Shown here piece after piece: positions 63,945 through 64,000 of a DNA stretch of 64,000 nt. Position 1 is the stretch's first letter, and each line of letters starts with the position of its first letter. Position numbers and translations under genes: made by a program. The stretch comes from Nonomuraea gerenzanensis (lineage in GTDB: Bacteria > Actinomycetota > Actinomycetes > Streptosporangiales > Streptosporangiaceae): positions 248,001 through 312,000 of the forward strand of contig NZ_CP084058.1 of assembly GCF_020215645.1 (NCBI RefSeq), given 5' to 3'. A model generated the notes under the pieces. It was not told the DNA's origin. It saw nothing but the letters and a program-made list of their open reading frames with translations, and made no database searches.

Positions 63945-64000
63945 GGTTTTCCGCAGCAGGAGTGGGCGGGGCACCGCATTCTGCGGCGCGGCCGATCTCC

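Overview
The window is about 70-72% G+C, with GTG and TTG starts and dense short operons. Many genes appear to start transcription at or next to the start codon. It encodes a class I lysyl-tRNA synthetase, a SARP/BTAD regulator, a NIT-domain conservon-type kinase and an OsaA/OsaB-like phosphorelay. All of this points to a filamentous actinomycete chromosome. The protein flavour is closest to Streptosporangiales (Nonomuraea-like), which is an inference from family knowledge, not a database result. I see no tRNA, rRNA, CRISPR array, insertion sequence or phage gene.

Layout. 1-16.3 kb is mostly core metabolism: a partial gene, a divergent MurA, purC-purD (ATGA overlap), corA behind a structured leader, a GDPD phosphodiesterase, purA, a DUF3151 protein, class II fructose-bisphosphate aldolase, DedA, pyrE, then a membrane-anchored ECF sigma factor and an NYN-domain protein. 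16.3-25.5 kb is regulatory: a TetR divergent from a 55-aa ORF and a group-2 sigma factor, a DUF5701 protein, then a response regulator and a 1394-aa HAMP-array hybrid kinase divergent from a SpoIIE-type phosphatase. 25.5-39.5 kb holds a tandem-repeat gap, an S9 peptidase homologue that has lost its catalytic Ser and His, an rRNA methyltransferase, a short-form Rho divergent from a 46-aa zinc-ribbon protein, two MBL-type or secreted proteins, a NIT kinase, small membrane proteins, a ketopantoate-reductase homologue, a GT2 enzyme, and class I LysRS coupled to a small kinase.

39.5-46 kb contains a leaderless-secretion S8 protease with an 84-aa partner, then a sugar operon (xylA, sugar isomerase/epimerase, Gfo/Idh/MocA dehydrogenase, all with 4-nt overlaps) divergent from a ROK repressor. 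It ends with a GNAT gene and a frameshifted remnant of a GH92 mannosidase. 46-54.2 kb carries an MBL hydrolase, a 1233-aa BTAD/pseudo-cyclase/AAA/TPR regulator with a small partner, and a 961-aa secreted metzincin-like protease with DUF11 repeats. 54.2-64 kb has a GntR regulator divergent from an AceE-type pyruvate dehydrogenase E1, VOC and DinB genes divergent from a WYL regulator, a RecQ-type helicase, a DUF1801 protein, a SigE-family sigma factor with an overlapping membrane partner, and a secreted protein.

The most interesting signals are: the multi-stem RNA-like element in front of corA; the S9 pseudo-peptidase; the sigma/anti-sigma/exodomain fusion; the cytosolic subtilisin pair under an 8-bp inverted repeat; the short Rho plus zinc-ribbon microprotein; a consistent series of TAnnnT boxes 6-7 nt before start codons; and the GH92 gene remnant.
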